Positions 1 through 6,950 of a stretch of 64,000 nucleotides of DNA are shown piece by piece. A program made the position numbers and the translations under genes. The stretch is taken from NCBI GenBank assembly GCA_000785145.2, contig JSZA02000010.1:1-64000 (forward strand), given 5' to 3'. The notes beneath the pieces were generated by a model, which did not search any database, was not told where the DNA came from, and was given only the letters and a program-made list of their open reading frames with translations. This stretch comes from Candidatus Thiomargarita nelsonii (lineage in GTDB: Bacteria; Pseudomonadota; Gammaproteobacteria; Beggiatoales; Beggiatoaceae). Positions within the stretch are counted from its first letter, which is position 1, and each line of letters opens with the position of its first letter.

Positions 1-166
1 ATTGATAACGCCGGGCGCAATCAGACTGCTCATAATCGTACCGGCTTTCGCTATCTTGCCTATTATAATGTTGGGTACAATCAGGTTCGCCACAATCATG
101 AGCCAGTGCAGAGGTATTGCCGAGAATGAGGGCTAGACTAATTATAATACGTTTTTGCATTTTCAT
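1..166 (-). CDS. Partial copy of a small secreted His/Arg/Cys-rich protein (runs off left edge)
   Basis: This is the 5' part of a second copy of the gene at 1662-2069. It starts at the ATG at 164-166, has the same GGAG-type ribosome site, and encodes the same hydrophobic signal-like N-terminus beginning MKMQKRIIISLALILG. Relative to the other copy it lacks 60 bp (20 codons, in frame). The missing block lies between two similar stretches ending in ACAATCAG, which suggests slippage between short direct repeats. The 3' end lies outside the window, so intactness cannot be judged. Function unknown. Confidence 0.6.
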   Translation of the reverse strand, partial: MKMQKRIIISLALILGNTSALAHDCGEPDCTQHYNRQDSESRYDYEQSDCARRYQ

Positions 167-253
167 GATTTTTTTCTCCAAGTTTTGTGTTTGTGTTTTC
201 GACGGGCACTATTAAACCAAAAAAGTTTCACAAAACTTTGTCATGAAATAGCG

Positions 254-307
254 AATTTGTAACAAAATATGTCAATCTGGCGAAGTGATAAATGCTGATA
301 CAATTTT
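254..307. promoter_or_regulatory. 54-bp conserved element, copy 1
   Basis: This segment is nearly identical to 2157-2210 and 3013-3066. Here it lies upstream of the truncated minus-strand gene at 1-166. It contains TGTAAC and ATGTCA half-sites on the plus strand and TTGACA on the minus strand. It may be a shared promoter/operator or simply a duplicated segment. Confidence 0.4.
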
Positions 308-312
308 TGTTG

Positions 313-381
313 TTGGAGTCCAAAGCTTTAGCTTTGGACTGGCGGCGGGCTCGTCCTTACGCTGCCGCTTTGGACTCCAAG
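313..381. repeat. Palindromic repeat (GGAGTCCAAAGCTTTAGC family)
   Basis: An inverted repeat opens with TTGGAGTCCAAAGC and closes with TTTGGACTCCAAG. It belongs to the interspersed palindrome family also seen at 21255, 36572 and 55921. It follows the 54-bp element and precedes the nuclease-like pseudogene. Confidence 0.7.
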
Positions 382-426
382 TGACTTTGATGTCAAGATC
401 AAAAAACTTAGTTCTAAGAGTATTAG

Positions 427-576
427 TTAGGCATTTTGTTTAACCATTTCAGATAAAATTCCCATAATTCATTTTTTTCTTGTTCATTAAAAATTCGAGC
501 GGCAATCATTTCAGCAACACATTGTCCTAATCCACCAACGATATTTTCATTTTTGGCTTCAACGGCGGCTATAACT
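427..576 (-). pseudogene. Truncated copy of the PD-(D/E)XK-like gene at 2341-2940
   Basis: The stop codon (427-429) and about 145 bases match the 3' part of the gene at 2341-2940. About 125 bases corresponding to 2381-2505 are missing, and the copy ends exactly where the IS4-type inverted repeat begins at 577. The transposon therefore inserted in this gene. Not functional. Confidence 0.75.
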
Positions 577-1146
577 CAATGCCATTAAGTTAAGGAAAAT
601 TAGACTTTTTTAAGTTGTTTTGTTAATATTACAAAAAAGCATTAAGCCGTTGCAGCTTGTTTTGAATGAATTTTTTAAAAAGCTGGACAATGGCGTATTA
701 GTAACAAAAAGCGCGTTTACTCAAGCACGTCGCCATTTAAAAGCCACAGCTTTTCTTGGTGTTTTAAAGGAACGTCTAAAAATAGATAACTTTACAGGTA
801 AAACAGTTGCCTCGGAAGCTATTAAACAGGACCTTTTCGCTACTTTGTTTCTGACTTGTTTAGAGTCTATACTAACACAAACTGCTGATTTGTATCTATT
901 TAAAAAATCCAGTCTTAACAAACTCAGGCAAACGGTTAGTAATCATTATCTTTTGATATCATTAAAAATTTTATGGTAGAACTATTCTATCATTGTTTGC
1001 CAATTCAAAAAGTTATGGCAACATTGACTGAATGGTTTCTTAAAGCTCCAACTTATGTAAAACGAGGGCGTGATGTACCAAGGAAAAAGAGCTCAGCTAG
1101 GGTTTCTTTAAATTATTATAAACGTGTTTATAAGCCTTGTTTTTAG
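577..1146 (+). mobile_element. IS4-family insertion sequence remnant
   Basis: The left end is the 18-bp terminal repeat CAATGCCATTAAGTTAAG at 577-594, inside the nuclease-like pseudogene. The transposase follows. No right-hand inverse copy of the terminal repeat is visible after 1146, so the right end is lost. The same terminal repeat bounds the miniature elements at 10037-10305 and 13201-13302. Confidence 0.7.
620..1146 (+). pseudogene. IS4-family transposase, internally deleted and frameshifted
   Basis: The N-terminal part (TKSAFTQARRHLK) and later part (AIKQDLFATLFLTCLES) match IS4-type transposases. A frameshift near 945-955 moves the reading frame into the C-terminal segment 973-1146, which ends KRVYKPCF. 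Only about 175 residues remain of an enzyme usually 350-450 long, and the central segment holding the DDE catalytic acids is missing. Inactive. Confidence 0.75.
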
Positions 1147-1187
1147 TTAAATAGCTTTTTTAATAAAAACGGGTTTTGTTGATTTTT

Positions 1188-1554
1188 CTATTCAAAGAAC
1201 ATTTTAGCAGACCATTCTCCACTCGCATTACCGAGCATATTGCACTCATCTACACATTTATCAACCACCCGATCCAAAACATCCATTAAACCATCAATGT
1301 ATCCATGACCAAAATCTTCAGCAGATCGTCCCAATAATATCATTCACCGCATCATCCACGCCATCGCCGACGATTTGAACAAATATACTTGTCTTGGTGC
1401 AATCTTGACCAAGACTGTCCCAAGTACTCTACGCCAAACCATGAGCAGCCCGATAGGCTATTCTATAAAAAGGACCTTGTGCACTTGCGATAGTCGTCGT
1501 GAACAGTCCCGCCAGCATTACCATGATACTCAAGAAAGTTATTTGGTTTTTCAT
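1188..1554 (-). pseudogene. Broken gene for a secreted Cys-containing protein
   Basis: Reading the minus strand from the ATG at 1552-1554 (GGAG ribosome site just upstream) gives a signal peptide ending TTTIASAQG. An in-frame TAG follows at 1429-1431. The frame then continues (STWDSLGQDC...VQIVGDGVDDAV), shifts frame near 1330, and ends KMFFE-stop at 1188-1190. The two lesions suggest recent decay, or sequencing error, of a gene of about 120 codons. Its C-terminal half contains VDKCVDECNMLG. Function unknown. Confidence 0.55.
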
Positions 1555-1591
1555 GTTTTTTTTATTACTCCATCAATTTAGTTTGTGTTCG

Positions 1592-1647
1592 TCCAAGATA
1601 AATCTTGGACTCCAGAGCCGTTAGGAGTCCAAGATTTATCTTGGATA
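1592..1647. repeat. Palindromic repeat (GGAGTCCAAGATAAATCTTGG family)
   Basis: Two inverse copies of the commonest palindrome in the window (arms CCAAGATAAATCTTGG and CCAAGATTTATCTTGG, each flanked by GGACTCC or GGAGTCC) stand head to head. Other copies include 5198, 11680, 19991, 24356, 30306, 31857, 31999, 33173, 33931, 41226, 47391, 58077 and 61966. Confidence 0.8.
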
Positions 1648-1661
1648 CCATTTCTGTTGCT

Positions 1662-2069
1662 CTACTGGCATCGTTTTTGGCATCGCCTGTTTTGATAATC
1701 CCCCTGTGAGCGGCAACTCGGGCGAGCATAATCCACCTCAACTTGCTGATATCTCTCCTGAGTTAAAGCATCAACCTCTCTTTCGATATCAGATAGAACT
1801 CTTGACGCTTCACGTTCCCAACGAGCGCTAGTCTGCTTATGTGATTGATAACGCCGGGCGCAATCAGACTGCTCATAATCGTACCGGCTTTCGCTATCTT
1901 GCCTATTATAATGTTGGGCACAATCAGAATTATTGTCCCAGCGTTGCTGATCCTGCCAACTGTGATTATGACGCTGGGTACAATCAGGTTCGCCACAATC
2001 ATGAGCCAGTGCAGAGGTATTGCCGAGAATGAGGGCTAGACTAATTATAATACGTTTTTGCATTTTCAT
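1662..2069 (-). CDS. Small secreted His/Arg/Tyr/Cys-rich protein
   Basis: A 135-residue product if translation starts at the ATG at 2067-2069. That start is chosen because TTGGAG lies about 8 bases upstream; a TTG further up (2084) overlaps this ribosome site. Residues 1-20 form a signal peptide ending NTSALAH. The mature part has repeated short motifs, DCAQHYNRQDSES and DCARRYQSHKQT, and several cysteines (HDCGEPDC; SCRSQGDYQNRRCQKRC at the end). A truncated second copy lies at 1-166. I recognise no family. A periplasmic or extracellular role is inferred from the signal peptide only. Confidence 0.6.
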   Translation of the reverse strand: MKMQKRIIISLALILGNTSALAHDCGEPDCTQRHNHSWQDQQRWDNNSDCAQHYNRQDSESRYDYEQSDCARRYQSHKQTSARWEREASRVLSDIEREVDALTQERYQQVEVDYARPSCRSQGDYQNRRCQKRCQ

Positions 2070-2156
2070 GATTTTTTTCTCCAAGTTTTGTGTTTGTGTT
2101 TTCGACGGGCACTATTAAACCAAAAAAGTTTCACAAAACTTTGTCATGAAATAGCG

Positions 2157-2210
2157 AATTTGTAACAAAATATGTCAATCTGGCGAACTGATAAATGCTG
2201 ATACAATTTT
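2157..2210. promoter_or_regulatory. 54-bp conserved element, copy 2
   Basis: Same element as 254-307 and 3013-3066. It lies about 90 bases upstream of the start of the minus-strand secreted protein gene. On the minus strand it offers TTGACA followed by an AT-rich stretch, so it could hold that gene's promoter. Confidence 0.4.
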
Positions 2211-2241
2211 TTTGAATAGGAGTTGATATATAGGCATCCTA

Positions 2242-2315
2242 TAGGGGCAACCACTAGGGCCTTGCCCCTACATAGCAATATTGTATTGTAGGGGCAAGCC
2301 CTTGTGGTTGCCCCT
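2242..2315. repeat. Palindromic repeat (GGGGCAACC...GGTTGCCCC family)
   Basis: Arms reading GGGGCAACCACTAGGG and CCCTTGTGGTTGCCCC face each other across TGCCCCTACA/TGTAGGGGCA. The same family appears at 39170-39240, 42562-42690, 48745-48775 and 58003-58025. Confidence 0.75.
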
Positions 2316-2340
2316 GTATGAGGGATAACTACTATATTAG

Positions 2341-2940
2341 TTAGGCATTTTGTTTAACCATTTCAGATAAAATTCCCATAATTTTATCTGGCGTTTTGAT
2401 ATAGTAGTCTTCTTTATCTATGAAAACTGAATTTTCTTGCAATTTAATGAACTTCCACGCATGTCCGGTAGTAACAACCCCATATATTCTCGAAAGCTCA
2501 TTCTTTTCTTGTTCATTAAAAATTCGAGCAGCAATCATTTCAGCAACACATTGTCCTAATCCACCAACGATATTTTCATTTTTGGCTTCAACTGCGGCTA
2601 TAATTGGGGCTTTTAAAAAGAATTGCTCTGAAGATCGGCTAATCAGAAAATCACAAAATCCATTTAACCCTTTCTCCTTATCTACCGTGAAATCTATACC
2701 GGAAAATAACCCTATATTCAGAATATTTTTTAATTCTAAGAAAATATTGATAATGATGAGTTCTGAACGTGCCTTTTCAGTACTTAATGCCTGAGCCAAT
2801 GGCACATTTTGTTTGAGGATTTTATTTAAAAAATCGCTTATTTTTAAATCTTCTATCTGTGAAAAAAGGTCTTGTTGTTCAACAATCTCTAGTTGAAAAT
2901 CAGTTTCTATTTTTCTTAAGTTAAAATCACTGTAAGCCAT
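2341..2940 (-). CDS. Predicted PD-(D/E)XK-type nuclease-like protein
   Basis: A 199-residue soluble protein. Around residues 90-125 it has FCDFLIS followed by AAVEAKNEN. The D...ExK arrangement is typical of PD-(D/E)XK folds, where these residues bind the catalytic metal. The N-terminal 80 residues are helical and the C-terminus is [14 protein letters not shown]. Small stand-alone proteins of this kind are common in filamentous cyanobacteria and large sulfur bacteria; their substrate is not known to me. A fragment of a second copy lies at 427-576. The assignment rests on the motif, not on a close family match. Confidence 0.55.
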   Translation of the reverse strand: MAYSDFNLRKIETDFQLEIVEQQDLFSQIEDLKISDFLNKILKQNVPLAQALSTEKARSELIIINIFLELKNILNIGLFSGIDFTVDKEKGLNGFCDFLISRSSEQFFLKAPIIAAVEAKNENIVGGLGQCVAEMIAARIFNEQEKNELSRIYGVVTTGHAWKFIKLQENSVFIDKEDYYIKTPDKIMGILSEMVKQNA

Positions 2941-3012
2941 TATATATCACCTCTTTAATCCACTATTATAAATAATACCATAAAAAATCATGTAGGGGCA
3001 ATCTTTTATAAT

Positions 3013-3066
3013 AATTTGTAACAAAATATGTCAATCTGGCGAACTGATAAATGCTGATACAATTTT
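3013..3066. promoter_or_regulatory. 54-bp conserved element, copy 3, upstream of the response regulator
   Basis: Near-exact copy of 2157-2210. It ends about 65 bases before the response-regulator start at 3133. The same element upstream of both a two-component operon and the secreted protein gene is compatible with an autoregulated binding site for the regulator. A duplicated flank with no function is the alternative. Confidence 0.4.
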
Positions 3067-3132
3067 CTTAAATCTGACTAGAGATATTTGTTTATAGTGT
3101 GTGTGATGGTTTTTTTTAATGAGGAAAATGAT

Positions 3133-3852
3133 ATGACAACATCACCACATATTTTAGTCGTGGATGATCATCGAGAAATCCGCGAATTATTAGGGCAATA
3201 TCTCAAAAAGCATAATTTTCGTGTCAGCATTGCCGATGGCGGCGTCGCAATGAAAAAAGTCTTGCGTGAACATGCTATTGATTTAGTCGTGCTCGATATT
3301 ATGATGCCAGGCGAAGATGGGATCTCCTTATGTCGGGGTTTGCGTGAAACAACAAAATTGCCCGTGATTATGTTAACAGCAATGGCTGAAGCCACTGATC
3401 GCGTCATCGGATTGGAAATCGGTGCCGATGATTATGTCACTAAACCTTTTGAACCGAGAGAATTATTGGCGCGTATAAAAGCGGTTATGCGTCGCACCCA
3501 CAGTTTACCGTTTCAGAAAGAAGACTTATCCGCTAACAAGTTTCGGTTTGAAACTTGGACATTGGACGTGGCGCGGCGCGAACTGAGCGGCGCAGATGAA
3601 CTCGCTATCCCGTTAAGCAGCGGAGAATTCCAATTATTATGCGTATTTATCAAACATCCGGGCATCGTACTGAGCCGAGATCAATTATTAGAATTCACAC
3701 GCGGCAAAGAAGCCGAAGTATTTGACCGAAGTATTGATAATCAAGTCAGTCGTCTGCGTAAAAAAATCGAAGAGGATCCAAAAAAACCCACTTTGATCCA
3801 AACAGTCTGGGGTGGCGGATATAAATTTGCGGCGGAGGTGGATACATTATGA
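3133..3852 (+). CDS. OmpR-family response regulator
   Basis: A 239-residue transcription factor. The receiver domain (1-120) has the acidic pair D11/D12, phospho-acceptor D55 (VVLDIMMPG), T82 (MLTAMAE) and K104 (DYVTKPF). A winged-helix DNA-binding domain follows (about 135-235: VLSRDQLLEFTRGK, IDNQVSRLRKKIE, TVWGGGYKF). I chose the ATG at 3133 because GAGGAAA lies 6 bases upstream; the frame stays open to 3088. The stop overlaps the kinase start (ATGA), so the two genes are translationally coupled. Sequence type is closest to OmpR/RstA regulators. The target genes are unknown. Confidence 0.9.
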   Translation: MTTSPHILVVDDHREIRELLGQYLKKHNFRVSIADGGVAMKKVLREHAIDLVVLDIMMPGEDGISLCRGLRETTKLPVIMLTAMAEATDRVIGLEIGADDYVTKPFEPRELLARIKAVMRRTHSLPFQKEDLSANKFRFETWTLDVARRELSGADELAIPLSSGEFQLLCVFIKHPGIVLSRDQLLEFTRGKEAEVFDRSIDNQVSRLRKKIEEDPKKPTLIQTVWGGGYKFAAEVDTL

Positions 3853-5168
3853 AATGGTGGCCCAAAAATTTAACAGGGCAGACTATCACTCTACTCTTGA
3901 TAGCCTTGCTCGGATCCCAATTGTTTAGCTTTTTGATCTTTAGCGATGAACAGCGGACCGCATTATCAGAGCAAAAACGCAAATATACTTTGTCGCGCAT
4001 CGTACCAGTGGTACGTTTACTTGAAGAGACGCCGCCCGCATGGCATGAGCGAATCCTCAAAGCGACGAGTAGTGGTTGGCTCAAATTTCAATTAGCTGAA
4101 CAAAGTGCGGTCAATGTATCTGCTGATAATCCATTACAACGGCATTTAGTGGAATTATTGGATAATAAAGCGCAAGTGTGGGTACAAGTTAAGCATAAAA
4201 AACAAGTCAAAAAGCGACGACGATCACTGAGTTGGATCGTGGCAATCGGCTTGAGTTCTGGACAATGGCTTAATGTGAAAATATACCGTTATTCACGAAC
4301 CAAGCCCTTAATTTCGTCATCACTGATTTCGAGCTTATTTATGGCACTCGCCGTCACTGCCATTGTGATATTCATATTGAGGCGTATTACGCATCCGCTA
4401 GTGGCACTCCGGGTGGCTGCGGAAAAACTGGGACGTGGTGAAAACACGCCACCGCTGCCAGAAACGGGACCGGCAGATATTCGCCAAACGACTCATGCTT
4501 TTAATCAGATGAATGAACGCCTACAACGCTTTGTCCAAGATCGCACACGTCTTTTGGCAGCGATTTCGCATGATTTGCGTACACCGATCACAATCTTGCG
4601 ATTGCGAGCAGAATTTCTTGAGGAGACAGAGACTCGCGACAAAATCCTGGCGACTTTAGATGAAATGCAGGCGATGACAGAAGCGGCTTTAGCATTTGCC
4701 CGCGACGCTGCGACTGAGGAAGAAACACGGCGCGTCGATTTAAGTGCCTTAGTGGCCAGCTTATGCGATGATTTGGCGGACATGGGGCAAGATGTGCAAT
4801 TTATCGAAGAACAAAAACATCCTTATGCTTGCCGCCCGCTCAGTTTGAAACGGGCTTTGCGTAATTTGATTGAAAATGCCGAACGCTATGGAAAACGGGC
4901 ACGGGTTAGTATAGAGATAGGAGAGACTGAACTCTATATTAATATAGATGATGAAGGACCAGGTATTCAGGGAGATAAATTGGAACGGGTATTTGAGCCA
5001 TTTGTCCGCTTGGAAAGTTCTAGGAGCCGCGAAACGGGTGGGATTGGATTAGGGATGTCGATTGCACGTTCCATTGTGCGCGGACATGGGGGAGAAATTG
5101 TATTGAATAATCGAGAGGGGGGGGGACTTCGGGTGATTGTGATGTTGCCCTTTTTGGGGAGGGCTTGA
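3849..5168 (+). CDS. EnvZ-type sensor histidine kinase
   Basis: A 439-residue membrane kinase. TM1 spans about residues 11-28 and TM2 about 154-176, enclosing a periplasmic sensor of about 125 residues. HAMP follows, then HisKA with H241 (AAISHDLRTPI), and an HATPase domain with N343 in NLIENAERYG, DDEGPGIQG and GGIGLGMSI. It partners the overlapping response regulator. The 3' end (5015 onwards) is duplicated at 5832-6006 and, shorter, at 6825-6896. A run of G near 5115 (NREGGGLRV) is the expected glycine stretch, not a frameshift. Confidence 0.9.
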   Translation: MKWWPKNLTGQTITLLLIALLGSQLFSFLIFSDEQRTALSEQKRKYTLSRIVPVVRLLEETPPAWHERILKATSSGWLKFQLAEQSAVNVSADNPLQRHLVELLDNKAQVWVQVKHKKQVKKRRRSLSWIVAIGLSSGQWLNVKIYRYSRTKPLISSSLISSLFMALAVTAIVIFILRRITHPLVALRVAAEKLGRGENTPPLPETGPADIRQTTHAFNQMNERLQRFVQDRTRLLAAISHDLRTPITILRLRAEFLEETETRDKILATLDEMQAMTEAALAFARDAATEEETRRVDLSALVASLCDDLADMGQDVQFIEEQKHPYACRPLSLKRALRNLIENAERYGKRARVSIEIGETELYINIDDEGPGIQGDKLERVFEPFVRLESSRSRETGGIGLGMSIARSIVRGHGGEIVLNNREGGGLRVIVMLPFLGRA

Positions 5169-5227
5169 GGTAAATACTCGACGCTTTATGGTATTTTGGA
5201 GCCCAAGATTTATCTTGGACTCCATAG

Positions 5228-5418
5228 CTAAGGCTTTGGAACACCAAGTTGTTTGCAAATCCTTGCCACCGTGCCGTGAAATCAGGAATTTCTCGGTGGC
5301 GAGGCACAGAGGTACGGTGGTTTATTGCTGGATTTTCCAAAATTGAGTGTTCCCCGCCTTCACGCACAAACCTACAACCCTGTTGACTCAAGTGGAACAA
5401 AAAATCACGCCGCTTCAT
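5228..5418 (-). pseudogene. hicA: HicA-type mRNA interferase toxin, frameshifted
   Basis: From the ATG at 5416-5418 the protein reads MKRRDFLFHLSQQGCRFVREGG then EHSILENP and SVPRHREIPDFTAR. This is the HicA double-stranded RNA-binding-like fold with the catalytic His in GEHS. After TAR, a 5-base insertion (TGGCA on the coding strand) throws the frame off. The normal end RICKQLGVPKP-stop is still readable in another frame to 5228. In the current frame the ORF reads on into the duplicated kinase tail. Probably inactive as a toxin, though the first about 50 residues are intact. It overlaps hicB by 14 bases, in the order antitoxin then toxin. Confidence 0.75.
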
Positions 5419-5701
5419 AGTAGATATTCTCCTTGGGTACAACCTGTACTCGGGGCGTTGCTGTTAATAGCAAGTAGATGGGTTCTTCCAAATCGGCTTC
5501 TGGATCGGTACATGATGGATTCGGTTGTGGCAAGGGTTCTCCTTGCATCATATTCGTTTCCGCCATATCTACCAAAGCACTACCTAGTAATTGACGTGCT
5601 TCAGCGAGGTTGTTGGCAAAAGTAATCGTGCCCGGGAAATCCAACACTTCGGCATGAATACCTTCGTCAAGAAATTTATACATTGCTTTGTAGATTAGCA
5701 T
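5405..5701 (-). CDS. hicB: HicB-like antitoxin
   Basis: A 98-residue protein with the HicB N-terminal fold: YKFLDEGIHAEVLDFPGTITFANNLAEARQLLGSAL, a partial RNase-H-like domain that blocks HicA. AAGGAAGT precedes the ATG at 5699-5701. It has no obvious C-terminal DNA-binding domain. HicB would neutralise the mRNA-cleaving HicA encoded next to it, but that gene is frameshifted, so the antitoxin appears orphaned. The module sits between two copies of the sensor-kinase 3' end. Confidence 0.75.
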   Translation of the reverse strand: MLIYKAMYKFLDEGIHAEVLDFPGTITFANNLAEARQLLGSALVDMAETNMMQGEPLPQPNPSCTDPEADLEEPIYLLLTATPRVQVVPKENIYYEAA

Positions 5702-5831
5702 TTTTTACTTCCTTTTTAAGTGACTCCCAATGGATTGAGTTTGAACTGTGATTGAAGGGGTATTGAACTCATATTGCGATAATTTTTTATATTTTACGAC
5801 ATTTATCCTGTTATCGCAAATCAACGACTAT

Positions 5832-6006
5832 AAGTTCTAGGAGCCGCGAAACGGGTGGGATTGGTTTAGGGATGTCGATTGCACGTTCCATTGTGCGCGG
5901 ACATGGGGGAGAAATTGTGTTGAATAATCGAGAGGAGGGGGGACTTCGGGTGATTGTGATGTTGCCATTTTTGGGGAGTGTTCGGGCTTGAGGTAAATAC
6001 TCGACG
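5832..6006 (+). pseudogene. Duplicated 3' end of the sensor kinase gene (copy 2)
   Basis: About 170 bases match 5015-5183 almost base for base, from AAGTTCTAGGAGCC through the kinase stop to GGTAAATACTCGACG. The encoded piece is the G2 box and C-terminus (GGIGLGMSIARS...). No start or upstream domain is present. A palindrome-like repeat (GGAGCGTCGATGCAGGC...) follows to about 6052, and 6053-6165 holds nothing else I can identify. Confidence 0.85.
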
Positions 6007-6165
6007 CGGAGCGTCGATGCAGGCATCGACGCGGAGCATCCTGCAACGAGAAAAAACGACAATCTTGATTAAACTCTCTGGTAGAAACCGTTGTAATATT
6101 CATACAAAACCTCAATTCTGCGATAATAGGCGCGTTCGATAAGGGGTCGTTTTTTTGCTGTTGGA

Positions 6166-6369
6166 TTAATATTTGCCAAATCTTTTCTCAAAGGTTTGAG
6201 AAAGTTGCTTTTCTAGGTTTTTGAGGTTTTCTCCATCCGTGTAAAGATCCGCCAGTTCATCTTCAGAAATTTCATCGTTTGGATTATCTATGTATTTTAT
6301 GTAGTGGCGGATAGAATCAAAAATTAAGGTCCAATCTGAATAGGGTAGTTTGATGTTTAGAGTTTCCAT
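6166..6369 (-). CDS. Candidate antitoxin of the Tse2-like toxin
   Basis: A 67-residue acidic protein (SIRHYIKYIDNPNDEISEDE, then DGENLKNLEKQLSQ). It starts 20 bases after the toxin-like gene at 6389-6766 and GGAG lies upstream of the ATG. I recognise no domain. Position, size and charge suggest the cognate antitoxin. A broken copy of both genes together occurs at 10801-11085, which supports their being a unit. Confidence 0.5.
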   Translation of the reverse strand: METLNIKLPYSDWTLIFDSIRHYIKYIDNPNDEISEDELADLYTDGENLKNLEKQLSQTFEKRFGKY

Positions 6370-6388
6370 GAGTCATCTCCTTCAAAAG

Positions 6389-6766
6389 TTAAGAAACCTT
6401 TATGGCTCTTTCTTTGATTTGATCCAGGAGATCAAGGAAAGTTGAAAGCCGCATGGTTATCGTTGGGGCTAACATGTAATGATTTTCGTGCCCCAGGCGT
6501 TTATCTTCTACCAATGTTATACCCTCTGGCAATGGTGTTCCTTTAGGTATTTTCCAGGTATTTTTCTTTTTGGGATCAAAGGTTGAGAAAACGCTTATGC
6601 CGTTGCCATCTGCTATGATGTATTTAACTCCATTCCTATCATCAAGTCTAGCATCTTTTAGAGGACGAATGTGATCTAATCGTGGACTTTTTGCATTTCC
6701 AAAACGATATAAATCAAGGATGACTTCCGTGTAATCTGTCATAAAAATTTCTTCATATATTAACAT
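6389..6766 (-). CDS. Tse2-like ADP-ribosyltransferase-fold toxin
   Basis: A 125-residue protein from the ATG at 6764-6766 (GAGGA upstream). A TTG at 6793 and an ATG at 6740-6742 are alternatives. It has the order of motifs I associate with Tse2-type toxins: ILDLYRFGNA near the N-terminus, IIADGNGISVFSTFD, then WKIPKGTPLPEGITLVED and GHENHYMLAPTITM. Tse2 of Pseudomonas has the parallel LYR, GGTSVF, VIPDGTDIPPDL and THYTIMPAKPM. The family acts in the cytoplasm and is paired with a small immunity/antitoxin protein, here probably 6166-6369. Assignment is from motif order only. Confidence 0.55.
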   Translation of the reverse strand: MLIYEEIFMTDYTEVILDLYRFGNAKSPRLDHIRPLKDARLDDRNGVKYIIADGNGISVFSTFDPKKKNTWKIPKGTPLPEGITLVEDKRLGHENHYMLAPTITMRLSTFLDLLDQIKERAIKVS

Positions 6767-6824
6767 GAGATATTTTTTCCTCAGTTTTTTCAATGAATTA
6801 ATTTAATTAAATAAAGAACCAAAA

Positions 6825-6896
6825 TCTAGGAACCGCGAAACAGGTGAGATTGGATTAGGGATATCCATTGCACGCGGGGAGAAATTGTGTTGAATT
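6825..6896 (+). pseudogene. Duplicated 3' end of the sensor kinase gene (copy 3, degraded)
   Basis: TCTAGGAACCGCGAAACAGG onwards matches 5019-5110 with substitutions and a deletion of about 20 bases, ending at GAAATTGTGTTGAAT. It closes the region holding the Tse2-like module. A GGAGCCCAAAATAAATTTTGG palindrome follows at 6899-6925. Confidence 0.75.
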
Positions 6897-6950
6897 TTGG
6901 AGCCCAAAATAAATTTTGGACTCCATACTTTAAATGTGAACAGCACTTAC

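Noticed and set aside
1375..1581. Plus-strand 68-residue frame
   Set aside because: Antisense to the broken secreted protein gene, which has a signal peptide and ribosome site.
5020..5442. A 140-residue protein on the minus strand reading through the kinase tail
   Set aside because: Only the first about 50 residues are HicA; the rest is the antisense of the kinase gene after a 5-base insertion.
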